Shown here piece by piece: positions 34,428 through 45,890 of a stretch of 64,000 nucleotides of DNA. A program made the translations under genes and the position numbers. Where the stretch lies: positions 209,863 to 273,862 of the forward strand of contig VTPC01091253.1 in assembly GCA_011009095.1 (NCBI GenBank), given 5' to 3'. Below the pieces are notes generated by a model. That model did no database searches and was not told the origin of the DNA. It saw nothing but the letters and a program-made list of their open reading frames with translations. Every line of letters begins with the position of its first letter. Position 1 is the first letter of the stretch. This DNA comes from Ignelater luminosus (taxonomy: Eukaryota > Arthropoda > Insecta > Coleoptera > Elateridae).

Positions 34428-35520
34428 ATGACTTCAATGCACGTTACGTCTTCCTTGAAGATACATAATAGGTTCTCCAACTGAATCCTCGCCGACCCCA
34501 TCCTCCGTTTACCATTTATCACTTACATAGGTCATCTCGGAAATACCGTATTTACCAACACAGTTCTTCGATGAACCAGCTTTCATCGTTACCCCGCTCG
34601 CCCCCAACAATTCGCCTCTCGTCGCTTCTACTACTCTCTTAGCACCACCCTGTTCGTCTCCCAGAATGCACACCATTCGTAACTGGAACAAAGCTCGATT
34701 CCACTATCCCCCAACTCATCATTGTAATGGAAGACGCCGTCTCACTGACTGTGTCGGAGAAGACAGTCGACTTTAGTCGTCCTCCTTTCCTCCTAAACTT
34801 CGCAAAGAATACCACCAAGTTCAAGAAAACCCGTTGATCTGCCATCTATTCAAACCTGAACCACAGAGATGGCGGTAAGTTTTAGAACTAGTTTCGAGCC
34901 CAGATCTCGGTCAAGATGACAAGATATTCGCCACCTAATCTTCAACCCGATTCTCGATTATCGGCACTTTCAGAAAGTCAACCGCCAAATTGAAAACCTG
35001 CGGGAAATTCACCCCTTGGTGATATCCCCAGCTCCACCACCGGAGCCTCGGCCTCTGGATATCATTAACCGCATCCTAGTAGAGATAAATGAGATGATGA
35101 AGTAAGTTGAAAATATTAGTGATAAGGGTGACTTCAGCTGTATGGAAACGGAGGCGACCGCTACCTAGTTGAGATGCTTGATTCCGACGGTAGAGTTACG
35201 TCTGATCCGGCCAAAATCCAAACGATTATTTTTAGACATAGAAACCTCACTACAACTCCAAAAATTAAACCTGACAATATCTGACTGAAACTTTGCCCTC
35301 TCATCCTCTTCCCATCGACTAAATACCTGGGAATCATCTTTTCATTTACCATAAACTAGCGAATGAAATTGCGACGCTGTATGAACACAGTCTGTCAGCC
35401 AGAATCCGCAGTGGCATTCCGAGCTGTCACTTCCACACATATAAAACTTCCAACGAATTGTCATGGACTATGGATTCACCTGTTTTGCAACCTAAACCGA
35501 GTGACGACTGTGTACCCTAC
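34428..35520 (+). pseudogene. Decayed non-LTR retrotransposon (LINE) remnants
   Basis: Short plus-strand matches in several frames appear in the order expected of a LINE ORF2. First is DDFNAR (about 34426-34443), resembling the GDFNA box of an apurinic-type endonuclease. Next is KYLGIIF (about 35320), as in the RT thumb region, and then RIVMDYGFTCFAT (about 35456-35494), like the IRSxLDYG motif after the RT. Stops and frameshifts separate them and most of the polymerase is unrecognisable. Base composition is GC-richer than the surroundings. Clade cannot be assigned; Jockey- or R1-like is a guess. Confidence 0.45.
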
Positions 35521-37040
35521 GTACAATTGTATGTAGTGAAAGTGTAACAAACATACATAAAAACTCTGGTGTGCCTAAACTTCACTGGCCGAGTTGGAAG
35601 TGCGTAGGTTACTTCCGGTACGATTTTTAGTCTAAAGCGCGGTCACCTTTCTGCGTAAGTTTGCGACCAAACCAGGGTGTCCAATTTCTGAGAGGTCGCT
35701 ACGCGACAAAGACGATCGATCAGAACAGAAGCACATCCTCGAGGTACTTCGCATCCCTTCAAAAAACCTCGATCCAAAATGAAATACCCTTCAACAGGGG
35801 GTGCGAAATTTTTGCCAACAATCCAGACACGCCCAAAAAAAATAATCAAATCCACTCGCCCACCTAAACCAACATTCTGTCAGTTTCATAAAGAAAGTAG
35901 ATCCACCATCCTTGGTTCTGAATCTGCATGATAATTCGATTCTTGAAGCCTTTTGACATCTGTAGGTGTTTCCATGGGAATCATATTGTTGCCCAGAAAG
36001 GACTCGGTTTTTCTTCCCTTTTCCTCATCTTCTTTTGGTTGAGCTGCTCTTTGTAGATGAAAAGTTCCACTTCTCCAGCGAAGTCTTTTTCATTCCAAGG
36101 AATCATCAGTGGCACGCCTCAGGTAGAAGAGCTCGTCTGTGTAAGTCCTTGCGTTGGCATCTGGCGGTTCACTTCAATCATTTAATTCCCTCTGATAAGC
36201 GGAGAATTGCAGTGAACGACCACGACCGATGAACATAATACAATCGACCGTATCGTACCATTATCAATACCAAACCGATCTACTGTACCCAAGTACTCAC
36301 CGATATCGACAAAAACAGCAGTTATATTACCATTTCAACCAATCGATCTGTACTGTCACCAAACCGCAAACATAGTTCTGTACTGCATTTTTCTATTGCT
36401 TGAATCTGCTTTAGATATCGCTCCCCTATAATTTGCAATTACTAAAAAACAGTCTCGATATCTATTCCCTGCATAAGTTTATTATAGAAGATTCATTAAA
36501 ATTCCAGAAAATGAGTCAATTTAGTTCCTTATTTAATAGCTAGACTGCATTCAATTTCTTATTCTTTTGACTGTAGTTCCTTATTTACAACCAAGGCTTC
36601 CAAATGACTAGCTTGATGCAACTTAATTAAATCATGTTAACAATTTTAATATAAAACATATTTCCAACGTTTTTTTGAATATCTCATATCTTTTGGTTAT
36701 GATCTTGCCTTAGTTTGCATTGCAATTGTAGAAATTATTTCAACACCTGCAAAAATATTATTTTGTTAACCTCTACTGATTTTAACTCACCACAGCCTTT
36801 TGTTTTATGTTTCGACAAGTACAAAAAACATCTCCATCTTTGTTTGTATCTCTTCATTGCTTTCTCCTGTTTTTCCTTAAATATTCTTTTCCTTGAGATC
36901 TAAGTAAATCCTTTATCTATTATCATCTTGATTGTTCTGCAGATGTTAAACCTTTCCCTCATTTTCTAAAAACATTAAAAAAATTAGTCAGTTACAACAA
37001 TCATGTTTACTTTCAATTTGTTTAGTTAAAGATTTGATAG
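35521..37040. other. Gene-free stretch left of E8
   Basis: 35640-36240 is moderately GC-rich with no recognised domain. 36360-37040 is AT-rich and leads into the orphan primer-binding site, so it may hold a degraded LTR. Confidence 0.35.
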
Positions 37041-37044
37041 TTAA

Positions 37045-37060
37045 TGGCGCCCAACGTGGC
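37045..37060 (+). other. Orphan tRNA-Lys-type primer-binding site
   Basis: TGGCGCCCAACGTGGC matches the complement of the 3' end of insect tRNA-Lys(CTT), including its CCA, over 15 bases. It sits just after AT-rich DNA that could be a decayed LTR. No gag or pol follows before E8. Confidence 0.5.
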
Positions 37061-37243
37061 AGTTTGCTGTACTTACCATTAAATGTTTAAAAAGTTCACA
37101 ATGATAAATAAGTTAATAATAGTAATAAAACAACACGTTACAGAACAAAGCTTTAACTTATATCTTTTTGTTTTACAAACCATTTGAAATTGATAACAGC
37201 GATATACTATAATTCCTACACAACAAAAAAATATCAAGGCAAT

Positions 37244-38369
37244 TTAATCAGCAATAACATAAATTCCTTCACAATTCTTCATATGTGTATCCATAACACC
37301 TTTAGAAATAAACCCCTTGTTACACAAACGGCAAATGTAAGGTCTTTCACCAGTATGTGTTCTCATATGTATCTTCAAAGGAGATCGTTGAGTGAAACCT
37401 TTTCCACATTGTTTACAAATGAATGGCTTTTCTCCTGTGTGTACCCTTTCGTGCTCTTTCAACTGTTCTTTTCTAGTAAAACTTTTTGGGCAAACATTAC
37501 AAGAAAATGGTTTATATCCAGTATGAATTCTTCGATGAAATTTTAATTTTTCTTTACTAGCCAAACGCTTACCACAGATATCACATAATACAGATGTATC
37601 AATACCTTCCTCATTATGTTGACTTGATTTATGACGTTTTAATCCCGTAGACGAGGTGTAGTGTTTATTGCAAATAGTACAATCATATTTTACTAATGGT
37701 GTGCCAGTTACAATTTCCCAATGCTGAGTTCGACGATGAGAAGTTAAAAACCAAGAAAACATGAAGTGTTTGCCACATATTTCACATTGAAATGGTTTTT
37801 CTCCAGTATGAAAATACTTGTGTTCAGCTGCATGAGTGCTTACTGTAAATGCTTTATTACAAATTTCACATTTATATTTGGTTGAGCCTTCATGAGCTCG
37901 AACATGCATTTCAAAGTGGTATTTAGATGCACTGGTATATGTACACATATGGCAAGAATATCTACCATTAGTACTATGTTTTAAAGAATGTAAAGCAAAC
38001 AAAATGTTATTCTTAAAAGTTGTGTCACAAATATCGCAATGAACCTTTTCATTGTTCTTATTCTTATTAGCTTTATTGCTTTTAATTGTTTTTCTTTTGG
38101 GGTTGTTTTCCTTCTTTTTTACTTCTTCCTGCTCTCTAACAATCTCTGTTGTTTCTTCTTCTTTTTGATCAGTATGCTCATCATCTGACTGTGTTGGTTT
38201 TTTGTCACAAGTTTGTTGAATTTGAAGCAATTTATTATAGTTTTCAACAGTGTATAAGGATTTGAATGAACTTTTCTTTTTCGGAAGCTTGGGATTGGGT
38301 TGAATTGTTACAGTCATAGATGGACCAATTATAAGCTTCTTAAGTATGGAATTCTCTTCAGGATATGAT
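37244..38369 (-). CDS. E8: 9-finger C2H2 zinc-finger terminal exon
   Basis: About 374 residues from an acceptor (CTGTTTTAG, AG at 38370-38371) to the stop at 37244, opening with one base of a split codon and then SYPEENSILKKLIIG. A Lys/Glu-rich, NLS-bearing leader of about 110 residues (KRKTIKSNKANKNKNNEK) precedes nine fingers. Finger 4 is unusually hydrophobic in its helix (FMFSWFLTSHRRTQHWE). Fingers 7-8 carry HTGEKPF/HTGERPY linkers, and the last finger ends HMKNC, a C2HC form. Every finger has a partner in E9 in the same order, so the two are duplicates. It is a presumptive nuclear DNA-binding factor or isoform domain. Confidence 0.93.
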
Positions 38370-39095
38370 CTAAAACAGAACTTTGTGTGAGTAAGATTCT
38401 ATTGTTAAAAGATGTACTCATACAAATTATTTTGTAACAAGATTTGTTATGTACAGTGTGTCCATCTCATACATGTAAAATAAATGAGTTTCAAAGATTG
38501 CGTTCACTCAACAAACTAATCTTAAAACATTTTCATGTAAGTTAAATTAGTAGAATTACAATTGTTAGCTGTTAGCCAACTTAATAAGAAGCACTCATGA
38601 TTGTGAAAAATCTTGTAAGAATTTAAGGACCATACATACGAAAGTGTTGCTGAGTTTCAATCTGAAAGGTAAATATCAGAGAAGTACATGCAATTTGTGA
38701 AACCATAAGCAAATTTTATCACTTATTGAAGAGCACTTTCTACTTTTAAGAATAAGAAGTGACTACAGGTTTCAAGACTTACTTTGTCTAAATTACTTAA
38801 GGTAGTCACTCTTATAATAAAAAAATTGTTTTGGTCAAAAATCTATGGAGATATTTAATCTCCTTCGAGACTGAAAGCATATGAAGGTACTAAATTAAAA
38901 AGGACGTAAACTTTTTCCTTACCCTGATAATTTCTTACACTTTGTCAGGCGTTAGCTTATTTTAACATGAATTCAGCAAAATCTCTGCAAAAGGTATTTC
39001 CTGAAAGGAATGAAATGATTTAACATGATCCGTTGACTGTGGTCATTTTCTCACCGATCTAATTAATATCGTGTGTGCCGTCGTCTGTTATGATT
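38370..39095. other. Gene-free stretch right of E8
   Basis: AT-rich. TACAGTGTGTCCAT at 38452 matches the tip of the foldback MITE family, but I could not find the matching end, so it may be a one-ended remnant. Confidence 0.35.
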
Positions 39096-39099
39096 CCTC

Positions 39100-39420
39100 C
39101 ATAGTAGTTTCACTCCTACCACCCCATCAGATATGGTTGGAACCGACTATAGGCCTTTCTCTCTCACTTGCAGACTTCGTTCACCCTATCCGGCTGCAAC
39201 ATTTTTCTATTCTTTGCGAAAGAGCTATTGTAGTCTTGCGTTCTTGTGGGCTTTCGCTCACCGCACATCTTCTTATGACATGCTCCTCTACCACCAGCAC
39301 ACTACTTTAATCCATTCCACCTTCGTCAGTATCTTTTCACCAAGATCGCCGACCCAGCACCATCAGTTACCACAACGGCGGGATCTCTTGAAAGTGTAAG
39401 CAACCACGTGTACTTGATTT
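39100..39420 (+). pseudogene. Possible Ty3/gypsy reverse transcriptase scrap
   Basis: TDYRPFSL (about 39135), then LADFVH and, after a frameshift, LSGCNIFL (about 39165-39205), recall the DYRxLN...DFxxxLxGCxIFS region of gypsy reverse transcriptases. Nothing downstream is alignable. This is a weak call. Confidence 0.28.
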
Positions 39421-40270
39421 GCCCCGAGGTTTCTACTTGTTAAAATCCGCTAGACTGAAATGAAACAAGGCTCCTAGAATAGCCTTTACTTCCGATGATG
39501 GGAGAATTGAGAATCAACGATTAAGAGTAGTAATAGTAGTAGTAGCCGAGCCATTTTGCCGATTCGCAGTGGGCCCGTTTCATTGATGGAAATACTCGCC
39601 ATTAGGTTAGATTAGTCCATTAACGGCCAAGGCATTAAATTCTAGTTTTTGGGAGCTCATCTTTTAAATACAGATCAACTGAAGTTTAAAAAGTACCATA
39701 ATAAGTAAAAAAAAGTTTTTTATACAGGGTGTTCTCAGAAAATAATGTTGCGTTTTTGCATCAATGGCGGAATATGGGGTAAATACTATTATTTGACACA
39801 TAAGTTGAAAAATGCAGTTTTTATTTTATTTCTAAAAGTATAGTTTTGTGACAGGTCACATATGAAAGGCTATTGTCTATGGAAGTCATCAAAACATGCA
39901 GGATGAAGATGCACATCACACTTTGTACACATATACACAGTCTAACTTGTGATTCTACATCTTTTCTTCGACTTTTCTGGATGGCGAATAATGCTATGAG
40001 CGACCGTACCTTTTCTAATCTCGTCAGGTAATTCGTTTTTGGTTAAGCTATCGCTTCCTTGGTATGCCCTTTTAGTTTCATCTTGATTTTCCTCTTCAGT
40101 TTTACCTTCTGATTTGATTAGTGCCATAACTATAGAAGCTGAGGTATCTTTTTATTGTTGGCAGTTTTATACAGTTTCCAACATGCTATAAATATAAAGG
40201 TTTTTGACATTATTATGTGTCAGTACAGAATAGACTATCTTTGATTTAATGTGGTATTGAAATTTTGAAA
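39421..40270. other. Gene-free stretch left of the Penelope-like element
   Basis: TATACAGGGTGTTCTCAGAAAATAATG at 39721 looks like one end of a MITE; no partner was found. Otherwise unremarkable. Confidence 0.35.
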
Positions 40271-40280
40271 AGTATTGAAA

Positions 40281-40628
40281 TTATTTTATTAAATCATGAT
40301 ATATAATGTTTAAGTTTTCAATGTCTTGTCTAAAATTTATACTGTTAGGTTGTTTTTTGATATGAAACATTTCTAAAAAGATCCTGTTATGATATTTTTG
40401 TTCATGTTCTAAAATTTTAATGTTGTCGAAATCGAAATTGTGGTCATGGTCGAAGCAATGTTTAGATAAAACAGTATCGTTTTTGAAAAGTCTTATAGAT
40501 GATTTATGTTGATTTATTCTATTTTTCATTAATTGTTTTGTCTGACCAATGTATTTTTTATTGCAGAACGTACAATTGATTTGGTATATTACGTTGGATT
40601 GTAAATTAGATGGAGTTTTTGAATTCAA
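40281..40628 (-). pseudogene. GIY-YIG endonuclease domain of the Penelope-like element
   Basis: An intact frame of about 115 residues. It contains the CTFC knuckle and the YQINC...KKYIGQT core of the GIY-YIG family, followed by the conserved KNRINQHKSS segment, a SKHCFDHDHNFDF His-rich motif typical of Penelope endonucleases, and a C-terminal LEMFHIKK...IEN region. In a live element it would nick target DNA for primed reverse transcription. Here it is cut off from its polymerase by the MITE, so it is a fragment despite being open. Confidence 0.85.
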
Positions 40629-40744
40629 TTTTGTATAGAATTGTTGTATTGTGTTAAAATGTGTGTAACTTACATTTTTGTTTGTATTTATTTTAATAAT
40701 GTTCCCTATTCTAGTGGTTAATTTTGGAATATATGTGAATTATA

Positions 40745-41656
40745 TACAGTGTGTACACATTTCGATGCTCGCTATTGGGATCTACGAAATTGTAAGAGAT
40801 ACGAAGTCGGTTGAATTAGAAAAGATTTGGCTATTTTGGAGATCAGTTTACTTATGCTTTTGTTTTTTCAAAAAAGTTTACGGCTTACTAGATATTTGCT
40901 AAAAACGAAATTATCTTATTTTTTTTTAAGTGAAATATCTCAGGAACAAGCAAAGATAGAAAAGAACCGCAAAGAGGGTGTTTTAGAGAATTTACTCCAA
41001 AACACAAAACAATTATTTTCGCAATTGTCTATTGTTTTACTTCGGCGGTGAAACGTAAATCCAATTTTTTTCTAATGGAACGCCTACTTGATTTCCATAG
41101 TACTGAACTGAACGCACTAAATGCTTTGCAGTGATGCATGGTTTGACATAGTTATTATTTTGTTTTAGCGAGTTATGAAGTGAAAATCATTTTTCATCAT
41201 AGTGTGCCATGACATCTAACACACAAAGTCGTGGAGTTGTATCAAAGAAATTCATTTGTTATGCAAAAATTCGTAAAACAAAATAAATACGCTTTTATGG
41301 GGCATAAGTTGCTTATTTGATGCTATCTGTGAATGCTCAGGAAAGCATCTTAAAAGCGTCTTTTGTTTTGTTTTAGCAATTGTTACATAACAAATGTAAT
41401 TTATCTGACAAAAATCAATGATTTTCATATGTTTAAAGCCATAGCACACTAAAGTGGGAAATGCTTTTTATTTAAAAAAAAAATAAGATAATTTCGTTTT
41501 TGGCAAATATCTAGTAAACCGTGAACTTTTTTAAAAAACAAAAGCATAAGTAAACTGATCTCCAAAATAGCCAAATCTTTTCTAATTTAACCGACTTCGT
41601 ATCTCTTACAATTTCCGAGATCCCAATAGTGAGCATCAAAATGTGGACACACTATA
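40745..41656. mobile_element. Foldback MITE, copy 2 (912 bp), inside the Penelope-like element
   Basis: Same ends as copy 1 (TACAGTGTG ... CACTATA), with TA on both sides (40743-40744, 41657-41658) and long terminal inverted repeats carrying GGAGATCAGTTTACTTATGC. Very similar in length to copy 1, with few differences by eye. Confidence 0.87.
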
Positions 41657-41846
41657 TATAATCAACTCTTCTTTTGATGTATTTTTTTTTCTTAAGATAT
41701 TTTTAACTTTTTGTATATTTTGTGGTCTAAATTTACTGTGTGATAATTTAATAGCTCTATCTATAAGGTTATTTATAATGCTAATTTTATAATTGGTGTG
41801 TTTCAGAAAAGAAATTTAATCTATCTGATCTTATATTTTTAGTATA

Positions 41847-42679
41847 TCAATTTGTGATAATAGAATGGTTGGTTTTGTGTAAAGAAATGTCTAACAAGTT
41901 AATACAATTATTATGTTCTATTTCTAAAGTAAATTTTAATCTTGGATGGTAACTATTAAAATTGTTAAGAACATCGAGTATTTTGTTTTCATGTATGCAA
42001 GTAATGCAATCATCTACATATCTTTTGAAAATGTTATTTTCTAGATCTTCCATTACTAAATTTGCAATTGTTGCTGAAAGAGGGCTACCCATTGCTGTAC
42101 CAAAAATTTGCTTCTATGTAAATATGATCTTTATATTGAAAAAAGGTAGAATTTAATACTAATTTAGTTGCTTTAATAAAGTTAATTTTGTTGATGTTTG
42201 TATAGTTTTCAATTAAATTCTATTTTTCTTCTATAATTTTTATTACCAATTTAATTGAAATATTAGTAAAAAGAGAAACAACATCAAAACTGACTAGTTT
42301 ATAATTTTTAGGTATTGTATAATTTTTGATAAACGAATGGAAATCCCAAGAATTTTTGATATATGTTTCAGTTTTTCCAATTATTCCAAGTATTCTTGAT
42401 AGAAATTTTGATATGTTGTTGAATATTACTTACAATTGGTCTTAATGGATTGTTTTGTTTATGTATTTTAACTAGACCGTAAATCTTTGGTGTTAAAGAA
42501 TTATGTCTTTTCAAAGATTTTCCTATTTCTGTATCTATTAATTTAAGTTTTTCCCAATTTGAAATTAAACTATTTACTTCTTTTTCGATCTTGAAAGTTG
42601 GGTCATGATTTTCTTTTGTATATGTCGTTTCATCATTCAAAAGAGTTTCCTTTTTTTCTTCATAATCTTTACATTTCAT
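41847..42679 (-). pseudogene. Penelope-like reverse transcriptase, decayed
   Basis: Reading the minus strand in the order of the gene: KIYGLVKIHK and PLRPIVS (42368-42500), the catalytic Asp motif FDVVSLFTNI (about 42260-42290), MGSPLSATIAN (about 42060-42092) and the YVDD box (about 42015-42026), then FTLEIEHNN and LLDISLHK. These are the hallmark blocks of a Penelope polymerase. Frameshifts or stops separate the 5' block, the FDVVSLF block and the MGSPL block. The gene is dead but little eroded, suggesting moderate age. Confidence 0.86.
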
Positions 42680-42699
42680 AATTATTTCAGCATGGCAGA

Positions 42700-43439
42700 A
42701 AGGTAATTCAAAAAGATACTGTTAGCTATACAATAGTTTTCGGCTCCCCTCTCCTAGTTCAAGGTCTTCAATCTGCGCTCAGCATAACCAATCAGAATTC
42801 CCTTCTGTGTTTCAGGTTCAACATTATGCAGAATTCAGGTCATTTCCAAAAATTAAAACTGTAGTTTTATCATCATTCATATGCAATACAGTACTATCTC
42901 TTCAGCGCTCACGATGAATAATAAAGAGAAAGGTCTTGAGATTACTTTACATCAGTGTTAGTTACAATAAATATTTTTTAATATTTCAATTTCTTTTGTT
43001 AGAGTACCTACAGGCTGAGTAAAAACCTTTTGTGACCCTATCTGTTCCAAAAGTTGTGCTGAACTCTAAATTGGATGAAGCTGTTACAAGAAATACAGTG
43101 TTGTATTAAAAATATATGACAATATAATTTCATCATAAGAGTGTCTTTAAAAAAGAAGAAAAGAACAGGAATTTCTAAACATTCTGTATAAAAGAAAAAA
43201 CCAACAGATTAATTACAGACGGTTGGTATTGTTACAGGAAAAGGTTTAAGAACTAGATTGATTTAGTGGTAAGAAATATTTAATCCTCAACAATATATAT
43301 ATTGTATGTTCTGGTCACATATCTAATTAATAAATGTCAATAAAATATATTTCTACATAACATTCATAATTAATTAGTACATTTATTCAATACAGTAAAT
43401 TCAACTAATAACTAATAAAAATTTACCTAGATGTAAAAA
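42700..43439. other. Gene-free stretch before E9
   Basis: AT-rich; no gene or repeat recognised. The last ~200 bases should be E9 3' UTR. Confidence 0.35.
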
Positions 43440-44523
43440 TTATTCCTTAATTCCATCACATTTCTTCATATGCACATCCATAGCTCCTTTTGAAACAAAA
43501 CCTCGACTACATAAAAGACATATGTAAGGTTTTTCACCTGTATGCAACCTTTTATGAATGTTTAATGAAGCACGCTGAGTGAAACCTTTATTACAATAAC
43601 TACATATGAAAGGTCGTTCACCAGTATGTACACGTTGGTGTTCTATTAACTGCTCTTTTCTCTTGAAACTTTTTGAACAAACTGTACATGTATGAGGTTT
43701 ATAACCAGTGTGGATGCGCATGTGAAACTTCAAATTATCCAAACTTGCAAGTTTTTTACCACAAATATCGCAGATTCTAGACTGATCAAAGCCTTCTGTA
43801 TGATATCTTTGTTTGTGTAACCTCAATCCTTTTGCTGTTAGATAATGTTTATTGCATGTTACACAATCATATGGTAATCTTGATGAGTCTTCCCAATGAT
43901 ATGTCCTGCGATGCCAATAGAGATGTCTAGAAAACATAAAGTCTTTACCACAAAGTTCACATTGAAACGGTTTTTCACCAGTGTGGAAATATTTATGTTC
44001 TAAAGCATACAAACGACTGCTAAAAGTCTCATTGCATGTTTCACATTTGTAACGTGGCTTTTCTCGGTGTGACTTCACATGACGTATCAATGAAGTTTTC
44101 AAAGGAGTTTGAAATTCACATATGTAACAGTTATACTTTTCATTGTTATTATGTTTAATTGAATGTAAAGCAAATTGTAAATCATCTTTAAAGTTTTCAT
44201 CACAAATTTCACAGTAAACTGTTTCATTATCAGTGGATTCTACATTTTGATTTTTAGATTCGGCAGGTTGAACTCTCTTTTTAATTTTAGGTTTTGACGA
44301 TTTTTTTTCTTTTAAATCTGCATCGTCATTAGATTGTGCTTTTGCCTTTGATATATCTTGATTTGCTTTTTTCAATTTCTTAGTTTTCTCAACTTTTTTT
44401 GTGTTCTTATTGTGATTAACTTTTACATTTTTAGCATCTTTCCTCTGTTGCCTTTTTAAAGGTAATACAGAATGTGGATCGGGAATGCAAATAACATTTA
44501 TTCTTTCAATCGTCAGAACAGTT
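43440..44523 (-). CDS. E9: 9-finger C2H2 zinc-finger terminal exon
   Basis: About 360 residues from an acceptor (TTCTGTTTCAG, AG at 44524-44525) to the stop at 43440. The exon begins with one base of a split codon, then TVLTIERINVICIPD. A Lys-rich leader of ~100 residues contains several NLS-like clusters (KRQQRKDAK, KPKIKKR). Nine fingers follow. They pair one-for-one with E8, sharing finger 1 (FALHSIKH), finger 3 (LEHKYFH), finger 4 (DFMFSRHLYWHRRTYHWE) and the C2HC last finger (HMKKC). The leader is poorly conserved between the two while the finger helices are largely kept, as expected of duplicates with related DNA targets. Confidence 0.94.
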
Positions 44524-44880
44524 CTGAAACAGAAATAAGAAATATTAAAAGTGAGAAATCTTGACAAAAAAGATTAATCAATTAAAATTAAACACAAAAA
44601 GCGCCATCTATCAGTAGATAAAAATAACCTTCTTGTTTATTTATTTACTCCTTACATGTTAATACTTTCTAAGTCTACAATAAATATTTATTGGTTGATT
44701 CTCGAAAAGTAAAAATGATTTACTTACCACAATGACAACCACTCTGCCTTCAAGGAAATTGAGGTTTCTAATTATGACACTAGAGAATAATAAAAAGAAT
44801 CTTATTGCTGTAAATAAAAATAAAATATCAAAACATCTTATTCATTAAAATAATTCAGTCTGTACTTGTCATTTATAAAA
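44524..44880. other. Gene-free stretch right of E9
   Basis: AT-rich. Nothing recognised. Confidence 0.35.
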
Positions 44881-44886
44881 GTGGTG

Positions 44887-45131
44887 CAGTGAAACCTCTA
44901 ATTATAGAGTTGTTTATCACAGTCGATAATATGGCTCTTTATATTCTTTGGTAAAAGTATACATACGAGTACATATTAAAGTATCTATGTAACATATATG
45001 TAATGCATTTTTATTCAAATACATATTTTACATAAATAATACATCTATGTATTTTATTTAATAACCCGAAGTCTTGATAATTCAAACGTTTCTTGTGTCA
45101 AGTCATGGTTTGAGTTATTGAAGTTCGACTG
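44887..45131. mobile_element. Pogo/Tigger-like MITE (245 bp)
   Basis: The right tip, read inward, is CAGTCGAACTTCAATAACTC, the usual tip of pogo-type elements, followed outward by TA. The left tip CAGTGAAACCTCTAATTATAG is a degraded match. There is no coding sequence. Confidence 0.5.
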
Positions 45132-45319
45132 TATAGCATTTTTTAGTATTGTAAAAATTCAAAGTTTGCACAGTTTTGTTAAACATTGCTATTCAAGAAT
45201 GAGACTATATAATACATAATAGTAGAGTATTTAACAAGCATGTAATGGGTTCATTTGGTATTAAAATTGCAAAGTAGCTTTTATACTCTCAGTCTAGAGC
45301 CCTGCACGGGTCGAAATTT

Positions 45320-45545
45320 CCAGCCCCGGTCCCAAAAAAACCGGCAACTTCTTGATCGGCCCAACAGAAAAGCCCAAAAAAACGAAAAGTCCAAACGCCC
45401 CGACAGGTCCATTATGGCGTGACAGGTTCAAGAGATCCAAATGGCACGATAGACCCAAAGGGCTGAGAAGTCCAAAAGGTCCGACGGTCCAATAGATCTG
45501 TATGGCTCGAAAAGTCTGATAAATTTCTCAACTGAAGCTTCGATC
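45320..45545. repeat. Degenerate ~20-base tandem repeat
   Basis: Imperfect copies of AGGTCCAAAATGGCNCGAC follow one another (for example about 45411, 45430, 45450, 45470, 45485). The phrase AGAGCCCTGCAC precedes the block at 45296 and recurs at 46012. Probably part of an unclassified element. Confidence 0.5.
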
Positions 45546-45787
45546 TGGGCCACATAAAGGCCTGTATCTCAGTCTCACAAATCACAGTAATGAACTAAAA
45601 TATATTTACTTGAATCTAGTTACTTCAAGTACTTATCAAAAATAAAACAAAAACATATTTTAAACAATAAAAAAGGGGTCAATATGAACTAAAAAAAAAC
45701 ACACTATTAAGATAGCAACAACATAAGTGATAAACTACAATTCAGCAAGATAAATAAAATAATAAATAAAGATAAGCTTACCTGAGA

Positions 45788-45890
45788 GGGTATATTTGGG
45801 AAGGAATTTGTATTTTTCAAAAATCGAAAAACTGAAAAATACGAGTCTGTTTTAATTTTTCTTCCCAAATACACTCTCTCATTTTGATAA
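45788..45890. mobile_element. Small foldback element
   Basis: GAGAGGGTATATTTGGGAAG pairs with CTTCCCAAATACACTCTC, and an inner TGTATTTTTCA pairs with TGAAAAATAC. About 100 bases form one long hairpin. No coding content. Confidence 0.6.

Larger units (their letters stand above)
40275..42690 (-). mobile_element. Penelope-like retroelement, split by a MITE
   Basis: On the minus strand, reverse transcriptase motifs (42679 to 41847) come first and a GIY-YIG endonuclease (40628 to 40281) last, the canonical Penelope order. A 912 bp foldback MITE sits between them at 40745-41656. The ends and any long terminal repeats are not resolved. The MITE insertion must postdate the Penelope-like element. Confidence 0.85.
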
